Source of the DNA: CAVUDO01 sp963740255
GTDB lineage: Bacteria; Actinomycetota; Actinomycetes; Mycobacteriales; Cryptosporangiaceae
Assembly: GCA_963740255.1 (NCBI GenBank)
Contig: CAVUDO010000006.1
Span: 874,318-938,317 of the forward strand
Length of the DNA stretch: 64,000 bases
Direction of reading: 5' to 3'
The notes under the pieces are model-generated. The model was not told the origin of the DNA, did no database searches, and was given only the letters and a program-made list of their open reading frames with translations. Numbering within the stretch: position 1 is the first letter of the stretch; each line of letters starts with the position of its first letter. Shown piece after piece: positions 32,632-43,486 of the stretch. Position numbers and translations under genes: made by a program.

Positions 32632-33942
32632 TCAAAGAAGGCCGGCGGCCTTGAGGTTGAGGTAGGCGTCGGCCACCTTCGAGGGGAAGATGTCGGCGGG
32701 TTCGTCCACCACCTCGACGCCTCGGTGGCGCAGCGCGGCGATGATCCGGCGACGCTCGCCCATGGCCCGTTCGGCGGCGGCGGCGTCGTAGACGGCCTGG
32801 GTGTCGCCCCGGCGGGTGGCCATCTCGGCGACGGTCGGATCGGCCACCGACGCGAGCACGACCGTGTGCTTCGCGGTGAGCTGGCCGAGCACCGGCAGCA
32901 GGCCCTCGGCCAGCGCGGCGGGCTCCATCGCGGTGAACAGCACCACCAGGCACCGCTTGCGCTCCCGCCGCACCACCTCCGACACCATCAGCCCGAAGTC
33001 CGACTCGACAAGTTCGGCCTCGATCGGCGCCAGCGCCTGGACGATCTCGGGCAGCACGCTGCCCCGGGTCGCGCTGGACACCGACGCGCGCAGCCGCATG
33101 TCGGCGGCGATCATGTCCACCCGGTCGCCGGCCTTGGCGGCCACCGCGGCGAGCAGCAGGGAGGCGTCCATCGCGGCGTCCAGGCGGGGGATGTCGCCCA
33201 CCCGGGCCGCGGCCGTGCGGCCGGTGTCGAGCACCATCACGATGCGCCGGTCGCGTTCCGGGCGCCAGGTGCGCACCACCACGTCGCCCCGGCGTGCGGT
33301 GGCCCGCCAGTCGATCGAGCGGACGTCGTCGCCGTCCACGTACTCGCGGAGCGAGTCGAACTCCGACCCCTGGCCGCGGGCCCGGATCGCCACCGAGCCG
33401 TCCAGCTGGCGCAGCCGGGAGAGCTTCTCGGGCAGGAACCGCCGGGAGGTGAACGGCGGCAGCACCCGTACGGCCCACGCCGGGGTGAGCTTGCGCGACC
33501 TCCGTCGCCAGGTCTGCCGGAACGCCAGGCCCAGCGGCCCGTAGGAGCGGATCGTCACCCGCACGGCCGTGCGGTCGCCCCGGCGGCTCGGGACGAGCGT
33601 GGTGGCCAGCGTGCGGCCGTCCCCGGGCCCGAGCCGGAGCCGGTGCTCGTACGGGCTGGCGCCGGCCGAGGGCACCCAGGCGTCCCGGACCCGGGCCCGC
33701 AGCGTCCGCCGGCCCTGGTTGGTCACCTGCAGCGCCACCAGCGCGGGCTCGCCGAGCCGGGTCTGGGTGTCGCCGCGCCGGGCCAGCCGGACCGCGCCGA
33801 CGGCGCCGGCCAGCACCCAGTCCACGATGCACACCACCAGCAGCACGCCCAGCCAGGCCCAGGCCGCCAGACCGGGCCACGGCGTCAGCGGAAGCAGCAC
33901 CGCGCCGAGTACGCAGGCGAGAACGGCCCGTCCGGTGACCAT
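32632..33942 (-). CDS. DUF58 domain protein
   Basis: A 436-residue protein from ATG 33942. Two membrane spans at the N-terminus (LACVLGAVLLPLTPW and LAAWAWLGVLLVVCIVDWVLA) are followed by a beta-rich domain and the DUF58 signature SEFDSLREYVDGDDVRSIDWRATA at about residues 205-230. A von Willebrand A-like fold follows (RRIVMVLDTGRTAAARV, with a DTGRT in place of the DxSxS MIDAS). DUF58 proteins pair with MoxR ATPases in envelope stress or assembly. It begins two bases after the MoxR stop, so the pair is co-translated. Confidence 0.9.
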   Translation of the reverse strand: MVTGRAVLACVLGAVLLPLTPWPGLAAWAWLGVLLVVCIVDWVLAGAVGAVRLARRGDTQTRLGEPALVALQVTNQGRRTLRARVRDAWVPSAGASPYEHRLRLGPGDGRTLATTLVPSRRGDRTAVRVTIRSYGPLGLAFRQTWRRRSRKLTPAWAVRVLPPFTSRRFLPEKLSRLRQLDGSVAIRARGQGSEFDSLREYVDGDDVRSIDWRATARRGDVVVRTWRPERDRRIVMVLDTGRTAAARVGDIPRLDAAMDASLLLAAVAAKAGDRVDMIAADMRLRASVSSATRGSVLPEIVQALAPIEAELVESDFGLMVSEVVRRERKRCLVVLFTAMEPAALAEGLLPVLGQLTAKHTVVLASVADPTVAEMATRRGDTQAVYDAAAAERAMGERRRIIAALRHRGVEVVDEPADIFPSKVADAYLNLKAAGLL

Positions 33943-33944
33943 GC

Positions 33945-35182
<1,238 letters not shown>

Positions 35183-35186
<4 letters not shown>

Positions 35187-36484
35187 CGGTGTCCTTCTCC
35201 GTCGTTCGGTGCGGCGGCGTCCCCGGTCGGTCCGGACGGGGCCGGGGCCGGCGGGAGGGGCAGGTGAGCCGCGGGCGGCAGGCCGGGCGGGGGGTCGGGG
35301 TCGGGCGGGAGGACCGCGTTGCGGGTGGGGTCGACCGTGTCGGCGACCAGGGCGTCCAGGTCGTCGGCCGCCGCCACCAGCCCGGCGTCGTGCTGCGCGG
35401 GAGCGCCGTAGAAAAAGGTGTACACCTCGGCGGGATGACGCCTGGAACGTTCGGCCACGGCCTCCACCAGCACTCGCCGCTCCGGCGTGGGCCCGAGCCC
35501 GAGCAGCGGCAGGACCCGGGCCAGCGCCGCCGCCCGCAACGCCTGGTGCGCCTCGCCCCTGGCCCTGGCCCGGCGGTAGAGCCGGGACCGGCCCTCGACC
35601 GTCTCCGCCGACCGGACGATCACCGGCAGGCGCTCGGCGATCGGAGGGCCCAGCCGGCGGCCCGACCAGAACGCGGCCAGCACGCCGGCGGCGACCAGCA
35701 TCCACGTCACGGGGCCCACCCAGCCCGGCAGGATGGCGCCGAGCCCGGCCCGTTCGGCGTCCGCGGCGGGCTCGGGACCGGCCAGGTCGAGCCAGAGCAC
35801 CCGGTCGTGGGCGGTGAGCAGTCCCAGCGACAGCGCGGCGTTGCCGGCGTCGTCCAGCCGGTCGTTGGTCAGCGGGTCACGGGACCCGAGCAGTACGGTC
35901 TCGGCGGCGCCCGCCCGGTCGAGCACGACCAGGCCGCGGTCGTAGCAGGTGGTCGCGGACGCCGTCACGTCGAACCGGTACAGCGCGACCTCGGCTTCGC
36001 CGGCGGAGACCGCCTCGGGCAGGTTGCAGTCCGGGTCGGCCAGGTCCGTCAGGCCGCTGCTGATGCGGGCCCGCAGCCGGGTGTCGATCTCGTCGAGGGT
36101 GTACTGGTCGGGTTCGACGTGGACCACCCGGACCGACCGCGGGAGGGCGCTCAACGCCCGCACGGTGGCGGGGGAGAGATCGTAGGGAAACGGCACCAGC
36201 ACGGTCACGTTCCCGGCCCGGGCCGTCTCCAGGGCCTCGGCGGACGAGGAGACCTTCTCCACCGCGACGTTCCGGTGGCCGAGCAGCACGGCCAGCGCCC
36301 GGGACCCCTCCGGCGTGGGGGAGTCCGGGTCGAGCGGCCCCGTCTCGGTGCGGGTCTGGAACGAGGCGAACAGGACGAGGCTGGCCACCACCATCAGCGC
36401 CAGCCCCGCCAGCGCGCCCACCTGGACCAGCCGTCGACCGGCACCGACCGGGCGGGCCGCAGCGGTGTCGACCGCCGCCGTCAT
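35183..36484 (-). CDS. DUF4350 membrane protein
   Basis: A 433-residue protein from ATG 36484 with GGGAGG six bases upstream. One membrane span at residues 22-45 (VGALAGLALMVVASLVLFASF), an extracytoplasmic domain beginning LDPDSPTPEGSRALAVLLGHR (the DUF4350 signature with an E-G-S-R pattern), a second span near residue 260 (WMLVAAGVLAAFWSGRRLG), then a cytoplasmic helical tail with R-x-RARGEAHQALRAA. It is the third gene in the membrane operon GPDPase-like, DUF4129, DUF4350, MoxR, DUF58. Function unknown; the operon is conserved in actinobacteria. Confidence 0.88.
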
Positions 36485-36500
36485 CGGGCCTCCCGCACGG

Positions 36501-37190
36501 TCATCGGGTGTCCGTCGCGCCGGGAGCCACCCAGCCGGCCCGGGCCCCGGTGCCCGTCGCCGGGTCGGACGGCCGGGCCGCGGCCACCCGGGCGTCGATC
36601 TCGCGGAGGCGGGCGTCGTGCTCGGCCGTCGCGGTGCGGCCGCCATACCAGAGCTCGCCGAAGAGCGTCACGGCCTCGACCAGGTCCACCGCGACCGACG
36701 GCAACGCGCGCCCCGCCTGGTCGGCCACCTCGGCGGCCGTCCGACCCGGCCGGTCCTCGATCAGCTCGCGGTGCACCAGGCCGGCCACCACGGCCCGCAG
36801 CCGTTCGCGCACGGCCTCGGCGTACCGGCCTTCCGCGGCGAACGCGTCGGCGCGCTCGCGGTGGGTCTGGCCGGACACGGTCGGCGCCAGCTCGTCGGCC
36901 TCCCCGGCCCGGCCGGCCGTCCGGGCCAGCGGCCCGAACCGCACGATCACCGCCACCACGACCGCCACCACCAGCAGCACGATCACCACCAGGCCGACGC
37001 CGCCGCCGGGGGAGAGCTGGGCGGCGCTCTCGAAGAGTCCGTCGATCCAGGCGATCAGACGGTCGAGCCCCTCGGCGATCACCGACGGGCGTTCCTGCTG
37101 GTAGAGCTGCTTGGACAGCTCCTCGGCAGCTTCCCGCTGGGCCGGATCGCGGGGCACGGGGTCGGCCAGGTAGGAGACGACGGGGCCCAT
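36501..37190 (-). CDS. DUF4129 membrane protein
   Basis: A 229-residue protein starting at ATG 37190, overlapping the upstream stop by one base (TGATG). A single span (GVGLVVIVLLVVAVVVAVIV) is followed by the DUF4129 domain: HRERADAFAAEGRYAEAVRERLRAVVAGLVHREL and VDLVEAVTLFGELWYGGR. This resembles the C-terminal domain found on transglutaminase-like proteins encoded beside MoxR genes. Its tight packing in the operon suggests a membrane complex with the DUF4350 and DUF58 proteins. Confidence 0.9.
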   Translation of the reverse strand: MGPVVSYLADPVPRDPAQREAAEELSKQLYQQERPSVIAEGLDRLIAWIDGLFESAAQLSPGGGVGLVVIVLLVVAVVVAVIVRFGPLARTAGRAGEADELAPTVSGQTHRERADAFAAEGRYAEAVRERLRAVVAGLVHRELIEDRPGRTAAEVADQAGRALPSVAVDLVEAVTLFGELWYGGRTATAEHDARLREIDARVAAARPSDPATGTGARAGWVAPGATDTR

Positions 37191-38335
37191 CAGGTGGTCC
37201 TGGCCAGGGCCGAGCGGCCGTCGAGGCCGAGATCGATGTCGAGACCCTCGGTGCGCATCCGGCTGTCGGCGTACACCAGGGCGTTGACGCAGCCGAGGAA
37301 CGGCAGCACGACGACCTCCGGCAGGTAGATACCCAGGCTGAGGATCGTCACGGCGAGCAGCACCAGGCCCGGGCCGGGGGCGTCGGACCCGGACAGCAGG
37401 CCCACCACCGTGATCGCGAGGACGAAGAACGGCAGCGCCACGGCGGCCTGCAGTACCGCGCCGACGGTGCGCGCCAGCAGGTGCACCCAGAACACCCGGA
37501 GGAACCCGCGTCCGACCAGTTGCACCGAACGCTGCACCGCGGGGAACACGCCCGCCCGTTCCAGCACGAACACCGGCACCGCCATGCCGAGCAGGGTGGC
37601 CACCAGCGCGGGCGTGGCCAGGGCCACCAGGAGCCCGACGAACGGGATCAGCGACACGGCCGAGACGACACTGGAGAGGACGGCGGACAGGACCGCGAGC
37701 AGGGCGCCCAGGCCCAGCAGTCGCCACGCGCGCGGCCGCAGGGCGGCCCAGGTCGTGTCCATCCGCACCGGCTGGCCGAACATCGCCGCTCCGGTCGCCG
37801 CCGCGGCCGGAGCGCCCGCGACCGACGCGCACACCGACGCGACGAAGCCCTGCAGGAACGCGGCCACCACGATTCCGGCCAGCGTCGCGAGGATCGCCGC
37901 GTCGCCGGGGCTCGAGCCGCTGAACAGGTCGATCGTGAGGTTGCCGACGATCCAGAACACCGGGACGGTCAGGATCAGCTGGACGGCGGCGACCACGGCG
38001 CCCACCCCGAGGGTGGGGCCGGGATGGCGGCGCAGCAGGTCCATCGCCCCGTCGAGCACCTCGCCGACGGCCAGCGGCCGCAGCGGGTCGGCCGGTCGGG
38101 GCGTCCCGGTCGGGACGCCCCGGGCGGGCTGGTGGGCGCCGGCGGATCGGGCGGGGGCGCGACCCCTGCGCCGTACGCGGCTGTCTGGGTGCTCACCGCC
38201 GTCCAGATCTCCTCGCTCGTCGTGGCCGACCGTGCGGGCGTGCCGGCCCCCGGCCGGTCCGGGGCCGGCCTGGGCGAACCACCCCCGCGGACCCGTGCCG
38301 GTGCTCCGCGGGACGCCACCCGGTCCGGACGACAT
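37190..38335 (-). CDS. Polytopic membrane protein (GPDPase_memb-like), N-terminus uncertain
   Basis: A membrane protein with six or more spans (LGVGAVVAAVQLILTVPVF, AILATLAGIVVAAFLQGF, LLGLGALLAVLSAVLSSVV and further). The signature LRPLAVGEVLDGAMDLLRRHP occurs in glycerophosphodiester phosphodiesterase membrane-domain proteins. In the frame of ATG 38335 the first ~80 residues are Arg-rich and implausible. A GTG at about 38199 in the next frame gives the more natural STQTAAYGAGVAPPPDPPAP leader, which would join the core if one base were missing near 38098-38121. That spot is a perfect 10-bp hairpin, a known sequencing trouble feature. Confidence 0.8.
   Translation of the reverse strand: MSSGPGGVPRSTGTGPRGWFAQAGPGPAGGRHARTVGHDERGDLDGGEHPDSRVRRRGRAPARSAGAHQPARGVPTGTPRPADPLRPLAVGEVLDGAMDLLRRHPGPTLGVGAVVAAVQLILTVPVFWIVGNLTIDLFSGSSPGDAAILATLAGIVVAAFLQGFVASVCASVAGAPAAAATGAAMFGQPVRMDTTWAALRPRAWRLLGLGALLAVLSAVLSSVVSAVSLIPFVGLLVALATPALVATLLGMAVPVFVLERAGVFPAVQRSVQLVGRGFLRVFWVHLLARTVGAVLQAAVALPFFVLAITVVGLLSGSDAPGPGLVLLAVTILSLGIYLPEVVVLPFLGCVNALVYADSRMRTEGLDIDLGLDGRSALARTT
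38098..38121. repeat. Perfect 10-bp hairpin within coding sequence
   Basis: GGGGCGTCCC (38098-38107) and GGGACGCCCC (38112-38121) form a perfect stem around the four-base loop GGTC, located where the reading frame of the membrane protein seems to change. It may be a compression artefact site rather than a functional element. Confidence 0.85.
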
Positions 38336-38446
38336 CGTGTCACGACGGCGCGACCGCACCGCGTGGGGACCGCCGGGCCGCGACCTGCGGGGGCCGAAAG
38401 GCAGCCGCGAGCGCGGTGACCGGCGCGGAGGTGTCACGATGGGGCC

Positions 38447-39136
38447 ATGAGAGCACGTGTGCTGGTGGTCGACGACGACCCGGCGTTGGCGGAGATGCTC
38501 GGCATCGTCCTGCGCAGCGAGGGCTTCACCCCGTCCTTCGTCTCCGACGGCGAACGTGCCCTGACCGCCTTCCGGGAGACCCGGCCCGACCTGGTGCTCC
38601 TCGACCTGATGCTGCCGGGGATGAGCGGCCTGGACGTCTGCCGGTCGATCCGGACCGAGTCCGGGGTGCCGATCGTCATGCTCACCGCCAAGAGCGACAC
38701 CGTCGACGTGGTGCTGGGCCTGGAGTCCGGCGCCGACGACTACGTGGTCAAGCCGTTCAAGCCGAAGGAGCTGGTCGCCCGGGTGCGGGCCCGGCTGCGC
38801 CGCAGCGACGACACCCCGCCCGAGAGCCTGACGATCGGCCCGCCGGACGCCCAGGTGGAGATCGACGTGCCGGGACACTCGGTCACCCGCGACGGCAGCG
38901 CGATCGGCCTCACCCCGCTGGAGTTCGACCTGCTGGTCGCGCTCGCCCGCAAGCCGCGGCAGGTGTTCACCCGCGAGGTGCTGCTCGAACAGGTGTGGGG
39001 ATACCGGCACGCCGCCGACACGCGCCTGGTCAACGTCCACGTGCAGCGGCTGCGGGCCAAGGTCGAGCGCGACCCCGAGCACCCCGAGGTGGTGCTGACT
39101 GTGCGGGGGGTCGGCTACAAGGCGGGCACGGGGTGA
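38447..39136 (+). CDS. mtrA: Response regulator MtrA
   Basis: An OmpR-family regulator controlling cell-wall, division and, in streptomycetes, developmental genes. It has 229 residues. The receiver has VVDDDPALAEM, phosphoacceptor Asp53 in VLLDLMLPGMSG and the Lys in DYVVKPFKPKEL. The winged helix reads ITLTP-type sequence GLTPLEFDLLVALARKPRQVFTREVLLEQVWGYRHAADTRLVNVHVQRLRAKVE, nearly invariant among MtrA proteins. The downstream kinase start overlaps its stop (GTGA). The mtrA-mtrB-lpqB order confirms the identity. Confidence 0.96.
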   Translation: MRARVLVVDDDPALAEMLGIVLRSEGFTPSFVSDGERALTAFRETRPDLVLLDLMLPGMSGLDVCRSIRTESGVPIVMLTAKSDTVDVVLGLESGADDYVVKPFKPKELVARVRARLRRSDDTPPESLTIGPPDAQVEIDVPGHSVTRDGSAIGLTPLEFDLLVALARKPRQVFTREVLLEQVWGYRHAADTRLVNVHVQRLRAKVERDPEHPEVVLTVRGVGYKAGTG

Positions 39137-40893
39137 GTTCCGCGCTCGCCGCGGTGCGGGCCGCCGCGGGCCGCCGCGGGGAGATCGTCCGGCGTGTCCT
39201 GTTGGCATGGGCCGCCGGCGTGCGGCGGACGGTGCTCACCCGGATCGGTGCGCCGGCCCGGCTGCGGGCCGCGCGGGGCCTGGCCTACTGGCGACGTTCG
39301 CTGCAGCTCCGCGTGGTGACCACGACGCTGGCCGCGAGCACGCTGGTGGTGGTGGCGCTCGGGCTGGTGGTCGTCCAGCGGGTCACCGACGGCCTGGTCA
39401 CCACCAAGCGGGAGCAGAGCATCGACGAGGTGGTCCGCGGCCAGGCGTACATGCAGGCCCAACTCAGCCAGGTCGGCGGGCCGGACGACCCGGTGCTGGA
39501 CACGGCGCTGCGCCAGGTGGTCTCCAACCTGTCCCGGCGCGGGAGCGGCGGCGACTTCGCGATCGCGATCCAGACCACCAACACCCGCCTGTCCCGCCAG
39601 TACGAGTCGGCCGGTGTGCGTCCGCCGGGAGAACTCGCGCAACTGGTGGCGCAGCGGAACGCGCCGGCCTACCAGTACACCCGGGACGCCTTCGCGGGCG
39701 CCGCCGCGGGGCCGATGCTCGTGGTGGTGGCCCCGGTGGACACGGCGGCCGGGAGGTTCGACCTCTACTACTTCTTCTCGTTGCGGGGCGAGGCCGAGAC
39801 GCTGAGCCTGGTGCAGAACTCGCTGGTGGGCATCGGCGTGCTGCTGCTGCTGTTGCTGGCCGGCATCGCGATGCTGGTCACCCGCCAGGTGGTCACCCCG
39901 GTGCGGCTCGCGGCCCGCACCGCCGAGCGCCTGTCCGCCGGCCTGCTGGAGGAGCGGATGACCGTCCGGGGCGAGGACGACCTCGCCCGCCTGGCGCATT
40001 CGTTCAACGAGATGGCCGGGAACCTCCAACGCCAGATCGTGCAGCTGGAGGACCTCTCCCGGTTGCAGCGCCGGTTCACCTCCGACGTGTCGCACGAGCT
40101 GCGCACCCCGCTGACCACCGTGCGGATGGCTGCCGACGTCCTCTACGCGACCCGCGGCGACTTCGCGCCCGAGGTGGCGCGGTCGGCCGAGCTGCTGTCC
40201 ACCGAGGTCGACCGGTTCGAGTCGCTGCTCTCGGACCTGCTCGAGATCAGCCGGTACGACGGCGGCTTCGCGGTATTGGACACCGAGGAGGTCGACGTGC
40301 GGACCCTGGTCACCCGGATCGTCGCGGGCCTCGCTCCGCTGGCCGAGCGGGCGGGCACGCCGATCGAGGTCGAGCTGCCGGACGAGCCCGCGGTCGCCGA
40401 GGTCGATCCCCGCCGGGTCGAGCGGATGCTGCGCAACCTGGTCGGCAACGCGATCGAGCACGGCGAGGCCAGGCCGGTGCGGATCACCCTGGGTCAGGAC
40501 GCGACGGCGGTCGCGGTCACCGTCCGCGACCACGGCGTGGGCCTCAAGCCCGGTGAGGCCGAGGTCGTCTTCAACAGGTTCTGGCGGGCCGACCCGTCCC
40601 GGGCCCGGCAGACCGGCGGCACCGGGCTCGGGCTGTCGATCAGCCTGGAGGACGCCCGCCTGCACGGAGGATGGCTGCAGGCCTGGGGGCGACCAGGCCA
40701 GGGCGCACAGTTCCGGCTCACCCTGCCGCTGCGGGTCCGCGGGCCACTGGCCGCCGCCCCGCTGCCGTTGCGGCCCGCCGACCTGGACGCCCCTCCCGAC
40801 TCCGACGACGATCTGGGCGACGATCCGGGCGACGAACTCGCGGGCGGCGCGCACGCTGCCCGGCCGGCCGAGGATGCGATGCGCGGTGGCTGA
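39133..40893 (+). CDS. mtrB: Sensor histidine kinase MtrB
   Basis: The partner kinase of MtrA, 586 residues from GTG 39133. Membrane spans lie at about residues 60-80 (TTTLAASTLVVVALGLVVVQ) and 225-245 (VGIGVLLLLLLAGIAMLVT), with the extracellular sensor between them. A HAMP domain (TPVRLAARTAERLSAGLLEERM) leads to the HisKA box with phosphorylated His in RFTSDVSHELRTPLTT. The HATPase domain has NLVGNAIEHGEA, RDHGVGLKPGEAEVVFNRF and GGTGLGLSISLEDARLHGG. Extracellular loop length is typical. LpqB, encoded next, is known to modulate MtrB in mycobacteria. Confidence 0.96.
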   Translation: MSSALAAVRAAAGRRGEIVRRVLLAWAAGVRRTVLTRIGAPARLRAARGLAYWRRSLQLRVVTTTLAASTLVVVALGLVVVQRVTDGLVTTKREQSIDEVVRGQAYMQAQLSQVGGPDDPVLDTALRQVVSNLSRRGSGGDFAIAIQTTNTRLSRQYESAGVRPPGELAQLVAQRNAPAYQYTRDAFAGAAAGPMLVVVAPVDTAAGRFDLYYFFSLRGEAETLSLVQNSLVGIGVLLLLLLAGIAMLVTRQVVTPVRLAARTAERLSAGLLEERMTVRGEDDLARLAHSFNEMAGNLQRQIVQLEDLSRLQRRFTSDVSHELRTPLTTVRMAADVLYATRGDFAPEVARSAELLSTEVDRFESLLSDLLEISRYDGGFAVLDTEEVDVRTLVTRIVAGLAPLAERAGTPIEVELPDEPAVAEVDPRRVERMLRNLVGNAIEHGEARPVRITLGQDATAVAVTVRDHGVGLKPGEAEVVFNRFWRADPSRARQTGGTGLGLSISLEDARLHGGWLQAWGRPGQGAQFRLTLPLRVRGPLAAAPLPLRPADLDAPPDSDDDLGDDPGDELAGGAHAARPAEDAMRGG

Positions 40894-42691
40894 GCCTCCC
40901 CGGGGTCTACGCGTCCGTCCGTCCGGCCGGAGCCGTGCGGCGCTCGTGGTCGCGGTGGTCGCGGTGGTCGCGGCGCTGGCCGCCGGCTGCGCCTCGGTCC
41001 CCGACGACGGCGAACCCCAGCTCGTCCAGGACGGTCAGCTCGGCACCGGCGATCCTCGCAACGCCGAGGTCGCGACGAGCCTCCCGCAGCCCGGCGAGAA
41101 CGTCGAACAGACCGGCCAGGCGTACCTCAACGCGAGCCGGCTCACCCAGGACACCAAGCGGCTCGGCGAGGTCTTCGTGGCCCGGCCGGCGCGGGAGCGG
41201 TTCGGCCAGACCAAGCAGGTGCGCATCGTCCGGTCGCTGCAGATGCGTCCCCGCCAGATCAGCGTCAGCGTCACCAACCTGGAGTTCTCCGGCGACCTGG
41301 TGGGCGCCGTGGACGGCCGGTCCCGGGCCTTCCTGCCCCAGGCCGCGCGGCGGTGGGCGACGTCGGTGCCGATGGTCCGGACCAGGGGGGTGTGGCTGTT
41401 CGCCGAACCGCCGCCGGTCGTGGTGGCGGCGAACGAGTTCGACGCGGCTTTCACGCCGGTGACGCTCTACTTCGCCGGACCCCAGGGCGAGGCCGGCACC
41501 GAGGTGGTGGTGCCCGAGGAGCGGTATCTCGACTCGGTCAGCGGGATCGAGACCAAGGTCGTCGACCTGTTGCTCGGAGGTCCGTCGTCCCGGCTGGAAG
41601 GTATCGCCCGCAACCCGCTCCCGGCCGGCACCAAGCGGAACGGCCTGGCGCCCATCGACGTCGCGTCCGGCGACCTGGAGCTGGACCTGTCCCCGGAGGC
41701 CGAGTCGGCCGACGCGGACTCCATCAACGCGTTCGTGGCCCAGGTCGGGTGGTCGCTGCGCGACCAGATCCGGGGGCGGGTGCGGCTGCAGGTGACCGGT
41801 CGGCTGCTGACGGTACCGGGGGTGACGGCGGTCCAGGGAGAGGCGCAGTGGCGCCGGTACAACCCGGCCGCCCGCACCGCCAATCCCGACTTCTACGTGG
41901 AGCGCGGTGCGGTCCGCAAGCTCGACGCCGACTCGTCCCGGGCGAGCGAGTCGGCTCCGCTCTCGAGCAACCCGCAGCTGACCCGCGGGGTGGTGACGGC
42001 CGCCCTGTCCACCGACCTCTCGACGATCGCGGTGGTGAAGGACGCGCCCGGCGGCGGCCAGCAGCTCTGGCTCGGACCCACCCAGGGTCCGTTGAAGCCC
42101 GGTGTCCTCGGCGGTGTCCTCGGCCGCCCGAGCTGGGGCCGGGGCGCTTCCGCGGTGCTCGTGCCGGTGGACGGCCGGCTGGTGCAGGTGTCGGTGGCGC
42201 GGCCGGGAACCGCGGTTCCGGTGGCGGGGGCACCGCGGTCGGTGCGGGCCGCCAAGGTGGCTCCGGACGGGCTCCGGGTGGCGTTGGTGGCCGGGGACGG
42301 CTCCGCCGCACGGGTGATGCTGGGCTCCCTGCTGGCCGCGCCGGCGACCCGGTCCGCGCCGGCGTTGCAGGCGGTGCTGCCGCTGGCGGTGACCGGCGCG
42401 CCGCGGGACGTGGCGTGGGCGGGCGTGACGACGCTGGCGGTGGCGGTCCGGACCTCCGACGACCAGTCCGGCGTGGTGCTGGCGCCGGTGGACGGGGCGC
42501 CGGCGGAGTTCCGGCCGGGGCCGGCGGTGCGGATCTCCTCGGGTCGGCTGCGCATCGCGGCATCGCCCACCCAGCAGGGCTCCACCCAGGTCCTGCTGGA
42601 GGCGGGCGGGCAGCTCTACCAGGTGTTCAGCAGCCAGGCCGTGCCCGAGTCCGGCACGTCCGGCGGCACGGCGCCGTTCTTCCCCGGCTAG
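40886..42691 (+). CDS. lpqB: Lipoprotein LpqB
   Basis: About 601 residues; the start is GTG 40886 or ATG 40874, both overlapping mtrB. A lipoprotein signal peptide ends in the lipobox LAAGC (VVAVVAVVAALAAGC). The GerMN-type domain (TLYFAGPQGEAGTEVVVPEERYLD, VVDLLLGGPSSRL) lies at about residues 175-320, followed by a C-terminal beta-propeller with GVVTAALSTDLSTIAVVKDAPG and VAPDGLRVALVAGDGSAARV. LpqB interacts with the MtrB sensor domain. The overlap with mtrB indicates co-expression. Confidence 0.92.
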   Translation: MAEPPRGLRVRPSGRSRAALVVAVVAVVAALAAGCASVPDDGEPQLVQDGQLGTGDPRNAEVATSLPQPGENVEQTGQAYLNASRLTQDTKRLGEVFVARPARERFGQTKQVRIVRSLQMRPRQISVSVTNLEFSGDLVGAVDGRSRAFLPQAARRWATSVPMVRTRGVWLFAEPPPVVVAANEFDAAFTPVTLYFAGPQGEAGTEVVVPEERYLDSVSGIETKVVDLLLGGPSSRLEGIARNPLPAGTKRNGLAPIDVASGDLELDLSPEAESADADSINAFVAQVGWSLRDQIRGRVRLQVTGRLLTVPGVTAVQGEAQWRRYNPAARTANPDFYVERGAVRKLDADSSRASESAPLSSNPQLTRGVVTAALSTDLSTIAVVKDAPGGGQQLWLGPTQGPLKPGVLGGVLGRPSWGRGASAVLVPVDGRLVQVSVARPGTAVPVAGAPRSVRAAKVAPDGLRVALVAGDGSAARVMLGSLLAAPATRSAPALQAVLPLAVTGAPRDVAWAGVTTLAVAVRTSDDQSGVVLAPVDGAPAEFRPGPAVRISSGRLRIAASPTQQGSTQVLLEAGGQLYQVFSSQAVPESGTSGGTAPFFPG

Positions 42692-42823
42692 TTCGTCGCC
42701 ACGGTTTCGCTGTCCGTTGCCGCGACACCCGGCCGCTTCTCCGCACGGACGGCCTTTCTCCGGCCGGCCGGTTCTCCACAGCCGTGCCGGCGTGGGTGGT
42801 GGTCGGGCCGCCACGATGGTGCG

Positions 42824-43486
42824 GTGTTCGTCGCGTTGCTCGACCTGCTGCTGCCCGCACCGTGTGCCGGGTGTGGACAGGGACCCGGCCCGTTCTGCCC
42901 GGCCTGCGCTCCGCCACCTGGCGGGGTGCGCATCGTCCGGCCGGGATCGTGGCCGGAGTTCCCCCGCTGTGCCGCGGCCGGGGACTACGCGGGCGCCCTA
43001 CGCGGCGCGATCCTCGCGTACAAGGAGCGCCGACACCGGGTCTGGGGCAGGGTGCTCGGCCGGCTGCTGGCCGACGCCGTGGCCGAAGTGGCCGGTGGCA
43101 CCGGTCCGGTGCGGCTGGTGCCGGTGCCGTCGTCCGGCGCCGCGGTCCGGGCCCGGGGGATCGACCACGTCCGCACGCTGGCCGGCCACGCGGCCGACCA
43201 GCTGCGACGGTCCGGCCGGGTGGCCGAGGTCTGCCCGGTGCTGGCCGTGGCACGGCGTACCGGCGACTCGGTGGGACTGTCCGCGGCTGAGCGCAGCGCG
43301 AACGTCGCCGGCGCCTTCCGGGCCGCCGGCCGACCGGCCGGGTCAGCGACATTGGTGCTGGTGGACGACGTGGTCACCACCGGTGCCACGCTGGGCGAGG
43401 CGGCCAGGACACTGGCCGGGGCGGGCCTGCCGGCGGCCGCCGCCGTGGTCGCCGCGACACCGCGCCGAGGCCGGAGGTCGGGTTAG
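42824..43486 (+). CDS. ComF-family phosphoribosyltransferase-like protein
   Basis: A 220-residue protein with an N-terminal zinc ribbon (CAGCGQGPGPFCPAC, two C-x2-C pairs) and a type I phosphoribosyltransferase fold. The PRPP motif is LVLVDDVVTTGATLGEAA. The conserved RGIDHVRTLA segment matches ComF proteins (which usually read RGFNQ). In competent bacteria ComF aids DNA uptake; in actinobacteria its role is unknown. The gene lies between lpqB and hpf, its usual actinobacterial position. Confidence 0.9.
   Translation: MFVALLDLLLPAPCAGCGQGPGPFCPACAPPPGGVRIVRPGSWPEFPRCAAAGDYAGALRGAILAYKERRHRVWGRVLGRLLADAVAEVAGGTGPVRLVPVPSSGAAVRARGIDHVRTLAGHAADQLRRSGRVAEVCPVLAVARRTGDSVGLSAAERSANVAGAFRAAGRPAGSATLVLVDDVVTTGATLGEAARTLAGAGLPAAAAVVAATPRRGRRSG

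Noticed and set aside
42692..42823. Terminator after lpqB
   Set aside because: CCGGCCGGCCGG near 42765 is self-complementary but merely low-complexity G/C text; no stable stem with defined loop follows the stop codon.
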